64,000 bases of DNA from Blattamonas nauphoetae (taxonomy: Eukaryota > Preaxostyla > Oxymonadida). The DNA lies in assembly GCA_033064195.1 (NCBI GenBank), contig JARBJD010000134.1, forward strand, positions 62,001 through 126,000, given 5' to 3'. The translations under genes were made by a program, and so were the position numbers. The first letter of the stretch is position 1, and each line of letters opens with the position of its first letter. Below the pieces are notes generated by a model. The model worked only from the letters and a program-made list of their open reading frames with translations, did not search any database and was not told the DNA's origin. Shown piece by piece: positions 55,463 through 64,000 of this stretch.

Positions 55463-56248
55463 CCCGCTCTTGTTTGACTTTCAACAATTAACACTTCGTT
55501 CTTTACAGATATCAAACATTTCGTTCACAAATATCAGTTCTTCGTTCTCAAGATTTCATTCGTTTTCATTCTACACATTCCAGTCATCATTTTTCTCACA
55601 TCTCATCTTTACTCGTTTTCATCAACAGTGACATCCTCTCGGATTAATCATTCATTTTCTGGAGCTTCTTGTTTATTTCCACTCTCACCATTTCTCTCAT
55701 CTTTTCATTTATGCTCCGAAAAGTTGTTCTGAACCCAAACACAAATCACCTTCATTTCTCATCTCAGATTCGTCACACATCATGATCTATATCTCATTTT
55801 CCGACCATGACCACTCGCATCATCTGATGCCTCTCACACTTTAACTCAATTTGTTGCTCTCATGACACTTTTTGACATCTTTGTTCGATTTCAATATTGT
55901 TCTCGTTTTCTGAGGTTCTGTTTCGATCGGTTCGTCATTCTTTTCAGCTTGAAAGATTGGTTCTGCTGTTTCTGTTGCACTTTCTGCATCCACCACACAT
56001 TTTGCATCGTCAACTTTTTGTCAAATCACTCTCGGTCACATTTCACTTCAGAACAACTGATCATACTTTCGTTCGCCATTTCATTCGTCTTTTTTCTCCT
56101 TTACGGTCTTTTTGCTCAACCTCGACTCTGAACAACATCACCACAATTAATCTCCTCAAGTTGGGAATAACTGACAACGGAATTGGAAATAGTTGTGAAA
56201 TGATGTTTGTGCATTGTGTTCCGTGCGATCAGGACCATGGATTGGTTC
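55463..56248. other. intergenic, between convergent genes
   Basis: T/C-rich non-coding sequence between the receptor stop and the tail of the minus-strand gene at 56249. No RNA gene or element is seen. Confidence 0.5.
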
Positions 56249-57248
56249 TTACCATTCAGCAGTTGGATTGTCACTCAATTCATCGTCATCATCTGGAATT
56301 TTGTCGTTTTCATCACGGCGTCGTTTCGCTTCTGTCAACTTCTTTTGTGTGGTGTTTCCGGCCTTCAGTCCTTTGAGAGTTCGTTCTTCGGCTTCCTTCT
56401 CAACATCAATTGGAGTGCGTTCTTCTGAGGAGCAGTATAAGGATTCACATTCGTCTTGATTCTTAAAGAAATTTGTGAACGTGTCGGCGACGTCAGGTTG
56501 GCTGGACTGCGGAAAATAGGCCAATGGAATCAGTTTTGGGTTCAATGGGCGGTCAATAAAGTCTTGTTGAGCGATTTTTGCAATTTCTGTGTTTGAATGC
56601 TTCATGTTCATTTCGGTCAGATCTTCCATTCCCTCCTCCAAAATTGGAACAAAAAAACGATTCACACGCACCCGCCGAACACGGATGCAAATGAAAAGCA
56701 TGTCCAGATCCGAAGTAACAAACGTGTCAGACTCAGTCCATACCAGATGTTTGAGGAGCTTGTGTACGAAGCCTTGCTGAAGAAGAGTGTCGGCCGTATC
56801 TTCCATTTTGATGAAAAGCCAATGGAGACATTGTTGGCGGGATGAATAGAGCTCGCTACGTTGGCCGAGATCGATTGGGGTCGGCTCAATCGATGTGATC
56901 AAAGTCGCCCAATACGGCTTGATTTTCTTCCAAAGAATGATGAAACGTTGATCAGAAACGGCCCAGCTGTTTGTCAGGCATTTAAACATGGCTGTGATCA
57001 CTGCATGCCAGAAGAGTCGTGTCGATGGAATGTCTTTCATCCATTCCTCAATGTATTGTGGGAAGAATCGCGATTCTCTCATCAAGTGGCGACGAGTACG
57101 CAGTTGTACTTGCCCACTTTGTTGGTCATTCTCCTGGTTGTAATCATATTGAATCGGTTCGACGAGAAACTTTCGAACGTTCACCAGAAAGTTTGTGGCA
57201 GAATCTTCAAGATCAGACGGTGGACTATACTGATAGTGACGAGAAAAC
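56249..57248 (-). CDS. armadillo-like helical protein, shorter member
   Basis: About 333 residues in the main exon, which opens after a TTTCTCAG acceptor at 57249-57250; the first exon is not identified. The helical core has EEWMKDIPSTRLFWHAVI, CLHWLFIKMEDTADTLL and GFVHKLLKHLVWTESDTF. The C-terminal 60 residues are highly charged (EKEAEERTLKGLKAG, EAKRRRDENDKIPDDDDE). The organisation, helical repeats followed by a charged tail, is shared with the other family members here. No function can be assigned. Confidence 0.6.
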
Positions 57249-57304
57249 CTGAGAAAGACTAGAAGGAGATGAGATGATACATGGAATTCGTCGACCTTGT
57301 TCAA

Positions 57305-57653
57305 AAATGATCCAACCCAGAATAAAAATATTACTCACAGTTTTGATCTTAATCCGATTTTGAAAAGTTCTGATCTATACAAAGATGAGGGAGCAATCAA
57401 ACTTTCTCCACCTGTTGCATTGTAGCTCTCCAACTCGAGTTGATCTGAGCTTTTGATCTTTCTGGGTCGATTTCGAGAGATTGTCGCTTCAACAATTAAT
57501 CCGTGACTGGATATCCATTTAACTTGTCCATGTGAAGTTATTTACCTCCATCATTCTTCTCGGAGGAATGATCTTCGGATGTTGTGGTGATGAACTCAAT
57601 CTTTATTATTCCCTCTCCGCCAGTTTAAACCACAACGTGGATTATTCGAAATC
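57305..57653. other. intergenic between divergent genes
   Basis: Probably contains the first exon of the minus-strand helical protein gene and the promoter of the metallo-hydrolase gene at 57654. No individual signal is identifiable. Confidence 0.35.
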
Positions 57654-59394
57654 ATGGTCCTCAAAATCGATTATTTCTGTGTGAATCAATTTGAAACCAA
57701 TTGCTCCATTATTTATGATGATGAATCAAAGGAGGCGCTCGTGGTGGATCCTGGCGGAAGCATTCGTATATTCTCGCTTATCTTTCACAAATATCAGCAA
57801 CCATTCTTCAAAAGGTCAAAGACCTTGGACTGAAAGTGAAACATATCTTCTGTCTGCCTCTTTTCTTTAATTCTCAACATAAATCGAATCGATCAACAAC
57901 TCATGGACACCATGATCATATCGACTTGACAGGTCAACTAGAGAATGAATTAGGGGTCAAAATCTCCCTTCATCCTGCTGATGTCCCGTTTTATGAGAAA
58001 ATACCTCGGCATAGATTTAGTGTATCGGGTCAAGTTTAGTGTATCAGGTCGAAGTTTAGAGTGTCAGGTGACTGTTTAGTCTGTCCGGTCAACAGTCTTT
58101 CCTATATCATTTTCAAATCAAGATAGAATTGTGATATTCTTCTTTTTTGTTAACATTAACATCGTTTTCCAGCCGAAAGATTGAGAAAAGTGTTTCTGAC
58201 TCACTCTGATCCTCCTCTTCTTTTTTCACTTTTTTGAGATCTAGGATGTTTCAAAATCTTTGATCGAGCAAGTATTAGAATATTGTTTTAATCTCTGGTG
58301 ACACTCTCCTTCGGGGAAAGTGTGTAAAGAACGAACAATCCTGACTCAATTTTGAAGCCTGGTTGTTTGATTGACAGGGTTTGGATCGGGTCCTCACCTG
58401 ACTCACCCTCAAAAGACCTCACCTCTATTCTAATTTATGTTTTTGGTTTAATTTTCACGAGGATTCTCATTTCATGAAAAATTGATTATAGATTGAACAA
58501 AATTTCTAAATATGAGATGGATAGTGGAAAAAAATGAGGTGCTGTTTTTCGCTTCGATTATCTCAATAAGCTCTATCAAGGAGAAATTTCCTCTTTTTTT
58601 TCATTAAATGGATTCGAGAAGCTCATTTCACATCTAAAATCAAATTGAAAGTCTCGTTGGATCACTCGATGGAAAAACTGAGAATTGATCCAACCCACCA
58701 ACTTTTATGTCATCTGGATCAAGTGACAATTTCTGTGTTTTTTGCGAAAAAAAGAGAAATTCAACTGTGTCCGGTGAAATTGAAGGAAATTTAAGGTGCG
58801 AAATGGTGTCGGAGAGTCGTGATGTGGTCGATGATCTCACTTTTTTCACATTTGAGTGTCCTAATTTGGACACCAGGAGACCTCACCTCCAAAATGGGGA
58901 GGTGAGGTCTTTTAACCTCACGTTCTCGTGTAAAGTGTCAGACAACTATAAACCCTGTTGATTGACCTTCTTTTTGTTGTTTCCAAACTTATTTTCGTCA
59001 TAAACCTCTTCCTTTGTTTCCGTTCACTCTTCTCATTCTTCTTCCCTCCCTCTTCACCAATCCTTATCTCAAATTCTCCGTCTGCAGAGTCGGTTTGTCT
59101 TTTCCCCCATTCTTTCATTCTTCTCCTCACAGGCCGCATGGACATCCCCGTATGCTGTATTCTGTTCAACATGTTAATTCGATCCACCTGTTCTTCATTT
59201 TTCTTTGTGACTGAAGGGAGCTAACTGGGACACAATTGTTGAGTCAATCAAAACCAAATTGTTTGTTCTTCCTGACGACATGCGTGTGATCTGTGGTTTG
59301 TGCTTTTCTCATTCTCACATCTTCCAATCGTTCTGTAGGACATGGAATGGAAACAACGATTGGATATGAGAAGAAAAATGGTCCTGTTTTGTAG
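57654..59394 (+). CDS. metallo-beta-lactamase-fold hydrolase (glyoxalase II-like), multi-exon
   Basis: Exons recognisable from family motifs are: 57654-57765 (KIDYFCVNQFETNCS, ALVVDPGGSI); 57798 to about 58018 after a 32-nt intron (PTILQKVKDLGLKVKHI, THGHHDHIDLTGQLENELG, SLHPADVPF); 58279-58319 (NIVLISGDTLLRGK); a possible 5-nt exon 59088-59092; 59133-59149 (GRMDIP); 59217-59295 (GANWDTIVESIKTKLF, DDMRVIC); and 59339-59394 (GHGMETTIGYEKKNGPVL, stop). The HxHxDH metal site is intact. The usual HTPGH segment between PADVPF and SGDT is not found; a minisatellite lies there. An in-frame insert (CLPLFFNSQHKSNRS) before THGHHDH resembles an unspliced intron. Family members hydrolyse S-lactoylglutathione or related thioesters. 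The gene may be damaged. Confidence 0.65.
58013..58093. repeat. minisatellite, about four 20-bp units
   Basis: Imperfect tandem units reading like GTTTAGTGTATCAGGTCAA (GATTTAGTGTATCGGGTCA, GTTTAGTGTATCAGGTCGA, GTTTAGAGTGTCAGGTGAC, GTTTAGTCTGTCCGGTCAA). It begins where recognisable coding sequence of the metallo-hydrolase ends. Confidence 0.7.
58375..58957. mobile_element. 583-bp hAT-type MITE, copy 2
   Basis: Ends CAGGGTTT...AAACCCTG, 583 bp, with the 8-bp target duplication TTGATTGA on both sides (58367-58374 and 58958-58965). It is inverted relative to copy 1 at 37028. It sits inside a predicted intron of the metallo-hydrolase gene (about 58320-59087), so it need not disturb the protein. 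Confidence 0.92.
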
Positions 59395-59619
59395 AATTGT
59401 TGATTCGGAGTGATAAGAAGGTTATTACACACCACTTTGTATTCCTACACTCGTTTTTGATTCATCATTCGGTTTTGTCAAAAGGTTACCAATGACAGTG
59501 AAACCATCGATTTTGAGGAAGATTTAATGAGAGTCGAGACTTAAAGACCGTAGTTCACGATTCATGTCACTGTTTGATCGTTTTGACTCGATTCAAATGA
59601 CAAGATAGATAATCGACAT

Positions 59620-61942
59620 CGATTCAATGGGACGATCAGGATTTCATCTGACGACGATCTGAAGAATACATCACGAGATACCTACCCATCAGATCCGAGT
59701 GATTCATCCTCACCCATGTTTGTTCTTCCACAGGCAAACACAATCAAAACATTGGACCAAATCACTCCACTGTTAGACTCACTTGTTAGCCATTTGGACA
59801 ACGGATACGATTATAACAAGCAAGCCTCAAGACAGGCGTGTTCTCTTCTGAAAAGATTCCATCATCTTCTCGAGGAATTTACCACAAACGCAAACATTCA
59901 TCCAACCAAATTGTCCCAATAATTTTGAAAGAATCCATCCGTTTCACTGGTCTTTCTATCAAATTCTGTCTATTCTTGTTCCAGGAACAGATTAAAGTCC
60001 TCAATCTCCACGGATATCTTCTCTCAAAACTTCGTTTCTACACATCCTCTTTTCAAGCACTGACTCTCCAACCTTCATTGTGACCTCACTGCTCCACCTT
60101 TGATAAACTGCGTTCCACTCAGATCGATGTACATCAAGTCACATGTGTGAAGATCGGGTGTGCTCTTTTCACTTTCTTTGAAACTCGTAGCACCTGAAAG
60201 CGGATTCTCTTTTTCCATGACGGTTACTCTTGGAGATTAAGATAATGATGTCCCAATGTCTCTTCACCAGTGTCAAACAGACATATAAAACCTGTTTGTT
60301 CTCAATTATCTCTCATAATTTCAGATAGACAAAGGAAAGGAGTGTTCAGGACACGATCGATGATGATCTTGCCAGATGGGTGCAAACATGTGTCCAATTC
60401 AAGAAAAAATACTTGTACTCCTGGGTTCATGCAGAAATCTAATTTCAACTGATAATTCAAGTGCAATAGAGCATTTTCGAGACTATTGAGTATTTTGCCT
60501 CTATTTCTTCACAATACATCTTATCCGTACTCTCCATTGTAGAACCTTCTTTTTTCACATTGTCTCACCTCATGATCTTCTCTCATCTGTTTTTGAAACA
60601 ATAAATGTGTTCAATTGGCGTTTCAAAAAAGTGTCGTTTCTCGTCACGATCGAAGCTCAATTTCGAAACAAACCCCTTTTCCATCATATTTGAGTGATTT
60701 TAAGAATTTGGAGAAAAATAAAAAAAGTGAAACCATCTGTCACTCCGGCTTCCGGTTCTTGGGTCTTGTATCAGGGAATAAAGGGTGCGATCAGGCAACC
60801 CATTCATGTAACTCCATTTCAGTTTTTCCCTATTCCACAAAACTGCAGTTCAGAACTTGTCTAATTGAATCAATGATTTCGTGATCGTTGTTCAGCTATA
60901 GTTGGTGAGAACTGCTCCGTGCAAACCCATACTTCACTCCTATCATCACTAAACGCAGACCTCACAACAGCTTTCACTTCAAATACTGTCCCTTGTTTCT
61001 CCAATCTCATTTTTGTAATTTGTTTGCCTTCAACATTCACCTAAATTCGCAAAACACCGACGATCTAACCTTTCCTCAATTTGGCAAGACCCAAGAACCG
61101 GAAGCCGGAGTGACAGATCCATAGTGTTTTGGCTCTTTTCAAAATTATTGGGACAATTCACATTCTGTAGTTTTCCAGAATTGTTAGTCTCGCTGCTCAG
61201 ATGCTCGAACGAGGGGCTTGTGCAGGATACTCTCTCGTGTTTCTCTGATATTATCTGGCGAGTCTATGATTCTGTTCGCTTCGACATCATCTCGCATGGA
61301 TTGTTTACGCGCCTCCCACCAGCATTCTATCTGCGGGATTTACATTTGTTTCAGAAACCAGAATTGTTTCTGATGGATATAGTGTCCTGGTTCTTGTCAT
61401 GTTCATCTCCTTTCAAATCTCTAAGTATTTGCCATTACAAAAGAATTACAATGGCCACTTTCCAACAAACCTTCATCAACAAGTTTATCCGTCCAATCGA
61501 ACCCTTTCTTGTGTTTATTTGCACCAATCGACGCCGAATCAAAGATAACGAAAACTCGTGTTGTTTCTCAACTTTACTCGGATCGGTTATTCAACACTCA
61601 CCATACCTGATATATATGACGCAGTTCGTCTTAACTTCTCCAGTTGCTTATGCATATATTGATAGTCTCATATTCTTCGAAACAGACGAAATGACAAAAA
61701 TGTTATTCTCCCCACTCATAGATGGACTCAGAGATTGGAAAAGGAATGACAGAGTTGATCAGGAGCGAGGCAAACAGATTCTGACTCAATTACGAGAAGA
61801 AGGCCTGTCGGATGGACTCGAACTGTCACTGCAAAAAGATGCGCTCGACGCAGGACTAGCCTTCGAAGACGAGTTGGAAACAACTTTTGTTTGCGAGTTG
61901 GGAACAGATTTTGTTTGCAAGTTGGGTGGGAATGCCATATGA
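59620..61942 (+). CDS. armadillo-like helical protein, multi-exon
   Basis: An early exon (about 59620-59922) carries an acidic Ser-rich start (SSDDDLKNTSRD) and NTIKTLDQITPLLDSLVSHL. A short exon after a TTCCAG acceptor at 59985 reads EQIKVLNLHGYLLSKLRFY. Another fragment (about 60325-60440) reads TKERSVQDTIDDDLARWVQT. The last exon begins after TTTTCCAG at 61178 (LLVSLLRCSNEGLVQDTLS) and ends with QILTQLREEGLSDGLEL before a stop at 61942. Copy C of the 380-bp MITE lies in the intron before it. Stops between the middle fragments mean the exon chain is uncertain and the gene may be partly decayed. It belongs to the expanded helical family of the window. Confidence 0.45.
60737..61116. mobile_element. 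380-bp MITE, copy C
   Basis: Ends CTGTCACTCCGGCTTCCGG and its complement, exactly 380 bp, flanked by AT on both sides. It is inverted relative to copy B and closely similar to it inside. Located in a predicted intron of the helical protein gene. Confidence 0.85.
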
Positions 61943-62416
61943 AATACTCGTTTCACACATGGCAATGTCTCGCAATTGGACGAATAGGAACTCCTTCACG
62001 AGAGATCAGAGAGTATTGGAGCGGGGATCAGGCTCTATTCATTATGTGCATGCTTTTTCGACTTTTTTCACCCTTCTCCAGTTGATCAGCCATTTGTTGC
62101 AGGATCCATCGAATCAAGCCAAATTCATGCTTTCTCAACTGTATCTCTCATTCTTTCAGTCATCTATTTTCTTTTGAAGTTGAATATATCTGTCGATGGA
62201 GAATAGATCTGCACGAATCGTGAAAGACTCTTTGGGTCGACGATCCGAGGCTTGCATGACTTCTCTCTCGCTAAAGCAATGACTAGACTGTCAAAGTGAG
62301 AAGTATTGATCATAGACACCGGATCAAACACCAAAGACACGAAATGGCCGAGCCGGAGAAACTCAGATCTGATAGTCAACAGTTATGGGTCACACAAAAT
62401 CAATTTTCCCGACACA

Positions 62417-63304
62417 ATGAACACTTCTCAAAATCAAGTTATCAAGATCACTTTCTCACCAACTGGTGATACTCGCCGCGTGCAGTTCACAGAAGCCCCG
62501 TCGTTCGAAGAACTGGCCGCTCGAATCTCGTCGCTGTTCGACGACTGCTCAATGGCGACTCACCGTCTGACATACATCGACGACGAAGGCGATGCGGTGA
62601 CGATCGCCTCGGATGAAGACGTGTACCTCGCGTTCATCACGCAACAGCCAGGGGAGTTCCTGCGCATCACAGTTTCTCCGGTGCCGGCTCAGCGCGAAAG
62701 TCGCCCGGAATATTTCTCCGAGTCGATGTGGATGCCGTGGGGACGCAATTTCCGACGCCCTCAGACGTGCCCTCACCACCAAAATGGTCAACAACCCCGA
62801 CACGAACACAACCGACCTTCTCGACCGTGGTGGATGCCGATGGGGATGGGATGGGACGAGAATGTGATGAGAGACCAGATTGCGTCGCTTGGGGAAGACT
62901 TCAAGAACATGTTCCCTCAAGCATCGGCACCCGAACAGGAACAACAACCACGCACCTGGTTCCCTTTTGCGCAGAAGGAAGACAATCCCAAACCACAGCC
63001 CCAATCGCAGCCCGAGCCTTCTCCAAAGGTGACACCCCAGGCAGAGGTGGAAAAGGAGGAGGAAGCGAAAGAAGACGTGAACGAGATTCCTCAGCCGGCG
63101 CCTCGCGAAGAAGCACCCCAACCAGCGCCCAGTGCTCCAACAGCACCGCAAGCTCCGTTTGGATTTGGGGGGAACGGGGATTGGGCAGGGATGATGCAGC
63201 AGTTTGGGCCGATGATTGAGCAGTTCGCGCCGTTCTTCCAACAGTTCATGCAAAGTCCGGTGGGGCAGAGTTCATCGAATCCCAGGCAGCCGCCAGCGCC
63301 TTAA
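62417..63304 (+). CDS. PB1-domain protein, copy 2
   Basis: 295 residues from ATG 62417, with the same architecture as copy 1: N-terminal PB1 domain with basic cluster and the YIDDEGDAVTIASDEDVYL acidic loop, His/Trp-rich middle, Pro/Glu-rich linker and C-terminal MMQQFGPMIEQFAPFFQQF. It differs from copy 1 at about ten residues, mostly in the low-complexity linker (for example PSPKVTPQAEVE against PSPTVTPQPEVE). The PB1 domain is unchanged apart from its far end. Both copies are open, so both may be expressed. As a type with both faces, PB1 could self-assemble; this is inferred. Confidence 0.8.
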   Translation: MNTSQNQVIKITFSPTGDTRRVQFTEAPSFEELAARISSLFDDCSMATHRLTYIDDEGDAVTIASDEDVYLAFITQQPGEFLRITVSPVPAQRESRPEYFSESMWMPWGRNFRRPQTCPHHQNGQQPRHEHNRPSRPWWMPMGMGWDENVMRDQIASLGEDFKNMFPQASAPEQEQQPRTWFPFAQKEDNPKPQPQSQPEPSPKVTPQAEVEKEEEAKEDVNEIPQPAPREEAPQPAPSAPTAPQAPFGFGGNGDWAGMMQQFGPMIEQFAPFFQQFMQSPVGQSSSNPRQPPAP

Positions 63305-63626
63305 TTTAGGAAGAGGGAAGGAGGCATAGTTCACAATCAGCTCATCTCACAACATTCGATTATTCAACGGATTTTGTCAAAAATGCAGTGATAATGTCGA
63401 ATAGAAGAACAATATAATGTTGATTTGACGGAATGAGAGACATGGGTACGACAGAACCCGAGTTGTCCTCGTTTTGTCGGATTCTGTCGATTGTTGATTC
63501 CCAAAGAGGTAGAGACTCGAAATAGCTGCACTCGGAACTCAATACGGTTTAAAACAAGCAGGTTGCATCATATCTGGCTTTGTCAGTGAGGACGATGTGT
63601 GTGGATGATTTCGCCAAGTTTGTTGG

Positions 63627-63991
63627 ATGTCGGAACATTGGGTCGGTTCAAAGATCAGTGTGTTGGAAGAAGATGATGGTCCAGCTCCTGTGGTGCAATG
63701 GCAGCACGTAACAATCAAGATGTTGAGATTCATAGTTCGATTCCATGCAGGAGCCTGTTTTAAACCGTCGCATTGGTACATGCTTTTTTATTCATGTTTG
63801 TGCTTGTATCGGTCAATATTGAACCCATTGTCTGGAAAGAGTCATCTGTTCGAACTGTGGGCAGTCGAGATAAGACTGTGGTTAGCATGGGAGTCACCAA
63901 CTCATCAGCATTTGGTGGACCTGATGTGCAGTCGCAAGAGGGATCAGGTCCGCATGATGTACATGTTGGTTTATTGGCTCATGTGAGGTAA
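63627..63991 (+). pseudogene. unknown gene fragment in duplication arm 2, runs to window edge
   Basis: Two overlapping frames read SEHWVGSKISVLEEDDGP, VVQWQHVTIKMLRFIVRFH, then VNIEPIVWKESSVRTVGS and GPDVQSQEGSGPHDVHVG. The counterpart in arm 1 has the same pieces. It may be the 3' end of a gene continuing outside the window, with an intron near 63770. Function unknown. Confidence 0.3.
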
Positions 63992-64000
63992 AGAGTCACT

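Larger units (their letters stand above)
62172..64000. repeat. inverted segmental duplication, arm 2
   Basis: Reverse-complement counterpart of 30208-32038, with the PB1 gene and its flanks. The left breakpoint is at about 62172; the right one is beyond the window. The two arms differ by scattered substitutions and a few small indels. Confidence 0.85.

Noticed and set aside
57830-57900. An AT-AC (U12-type) intron in the metallo-hydrolase gene before THGHHDH.
   Set aside because: ATATCTTCT resembles a U12 donor, but removing the segment to any nearby AC breaks the frame of the metal-binding motif.
57836-58039. Independent small gene starting at 57836.
   Set aside because: It is an internal part of the metallo-hydrolase gene; the preceding exon joins it in frame.
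30208-64000. A single giant palindrome centred near 47 kb: PB1 duplication, 380-bp MITE and hAT MITE recur in mirror order and opposite orientation.
   Set aside because: The MITE copies have different target duplications (TA and AT; GTCATGTT and TTGATTGA), so they inserted independently. Genes between them are not homologous in mirror positions. Only the PB1 arms are a true duplication.
1-64000. CRISPR arrays, prophage, operons or bacterial ribosome binding sites.
   Set aside because: None seen; gene structure with introns and eukaryotic element types argues for nuclear eukaryotic DNA.

Overview
The window looks like nuclear DNA of a unicellular eukaryote. Long open frames use the standard stop codons. 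Many genes carry very short GT...AG introns (about 30-67 nt), most with a T-rich 3' end, and genes lie densely on both strands. Its gene content is large serine-rich beta-helix (pectin-lyase-like) surface proteins fused to a degenerate kinase domain, an expanded family of all-helical armadillo-like proteins, a DIRS-type tyrosine-recombinase retroelement and many small DNA transposons. This resembles what I would expect of an oxymonad flagellate such as Blattamonas. That attribution is inference from gene style, not from a database match.

Layout. 1-4.3 kb: poorly preserved sequence with PUF-like repeats and remnants of an intron-bearing gene. 4.8-20.3 kb: one beta-helix/pseudokinase receptor pseudogene split by a 632-bp inverted-repeat element and two DIRS-type elements (10011-14824 and 15359-19818). 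20.5-29.5 kb: armadillo-like genes, a 550-bp inverted-repeat element, a 380-bp MITE, a 2.03-kb element with mariner-like ends, and a PPPDE/LRAT-like membrane protein on the minus strand. 29.5-32.0 kb: a long foldback repeat and a PB1-domain gene lying in an inverted segmental duplication whose second arm is at the right edge (62.2-64.0 kb). 32.3-45.7 kb: a coiled-coil/SPRY-like gene, an armadillo-like gene broken by an intact-looking pogo transposon and a 583-bp hAT MITE, a single-pass beta-helix protein, a full-length paralogue of the broken armadillo-like gene, and a RING-H2 gene. 46-48.4 kb: a probable multi-exon membrane protein and repeats. 48.5-55.5 kb: an intact 2331-residue beta-helix receptor with a pseudokinase tail, the best guide to the broken copy at 4.8-20.3 kb. 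56.2-62 kb: an armadillo-like gene, a multi-exon metallo-beta-lactamase-fold hydrolase whose intron hosts the second hAT MITE, and another armadillo-like gene with a 380-bp MITE in an intron. 62.2-64 kb: the second PB1 gene.

The genes do not form an operon or an obvious pathway. The coherent themes are (i) a surface-receptor family whose intracellular kinase domain has lost its catalytic motifs, and (ii) heavy, partly very recent transposition. Ends and target duplications of seven elements can be fixed to the base.
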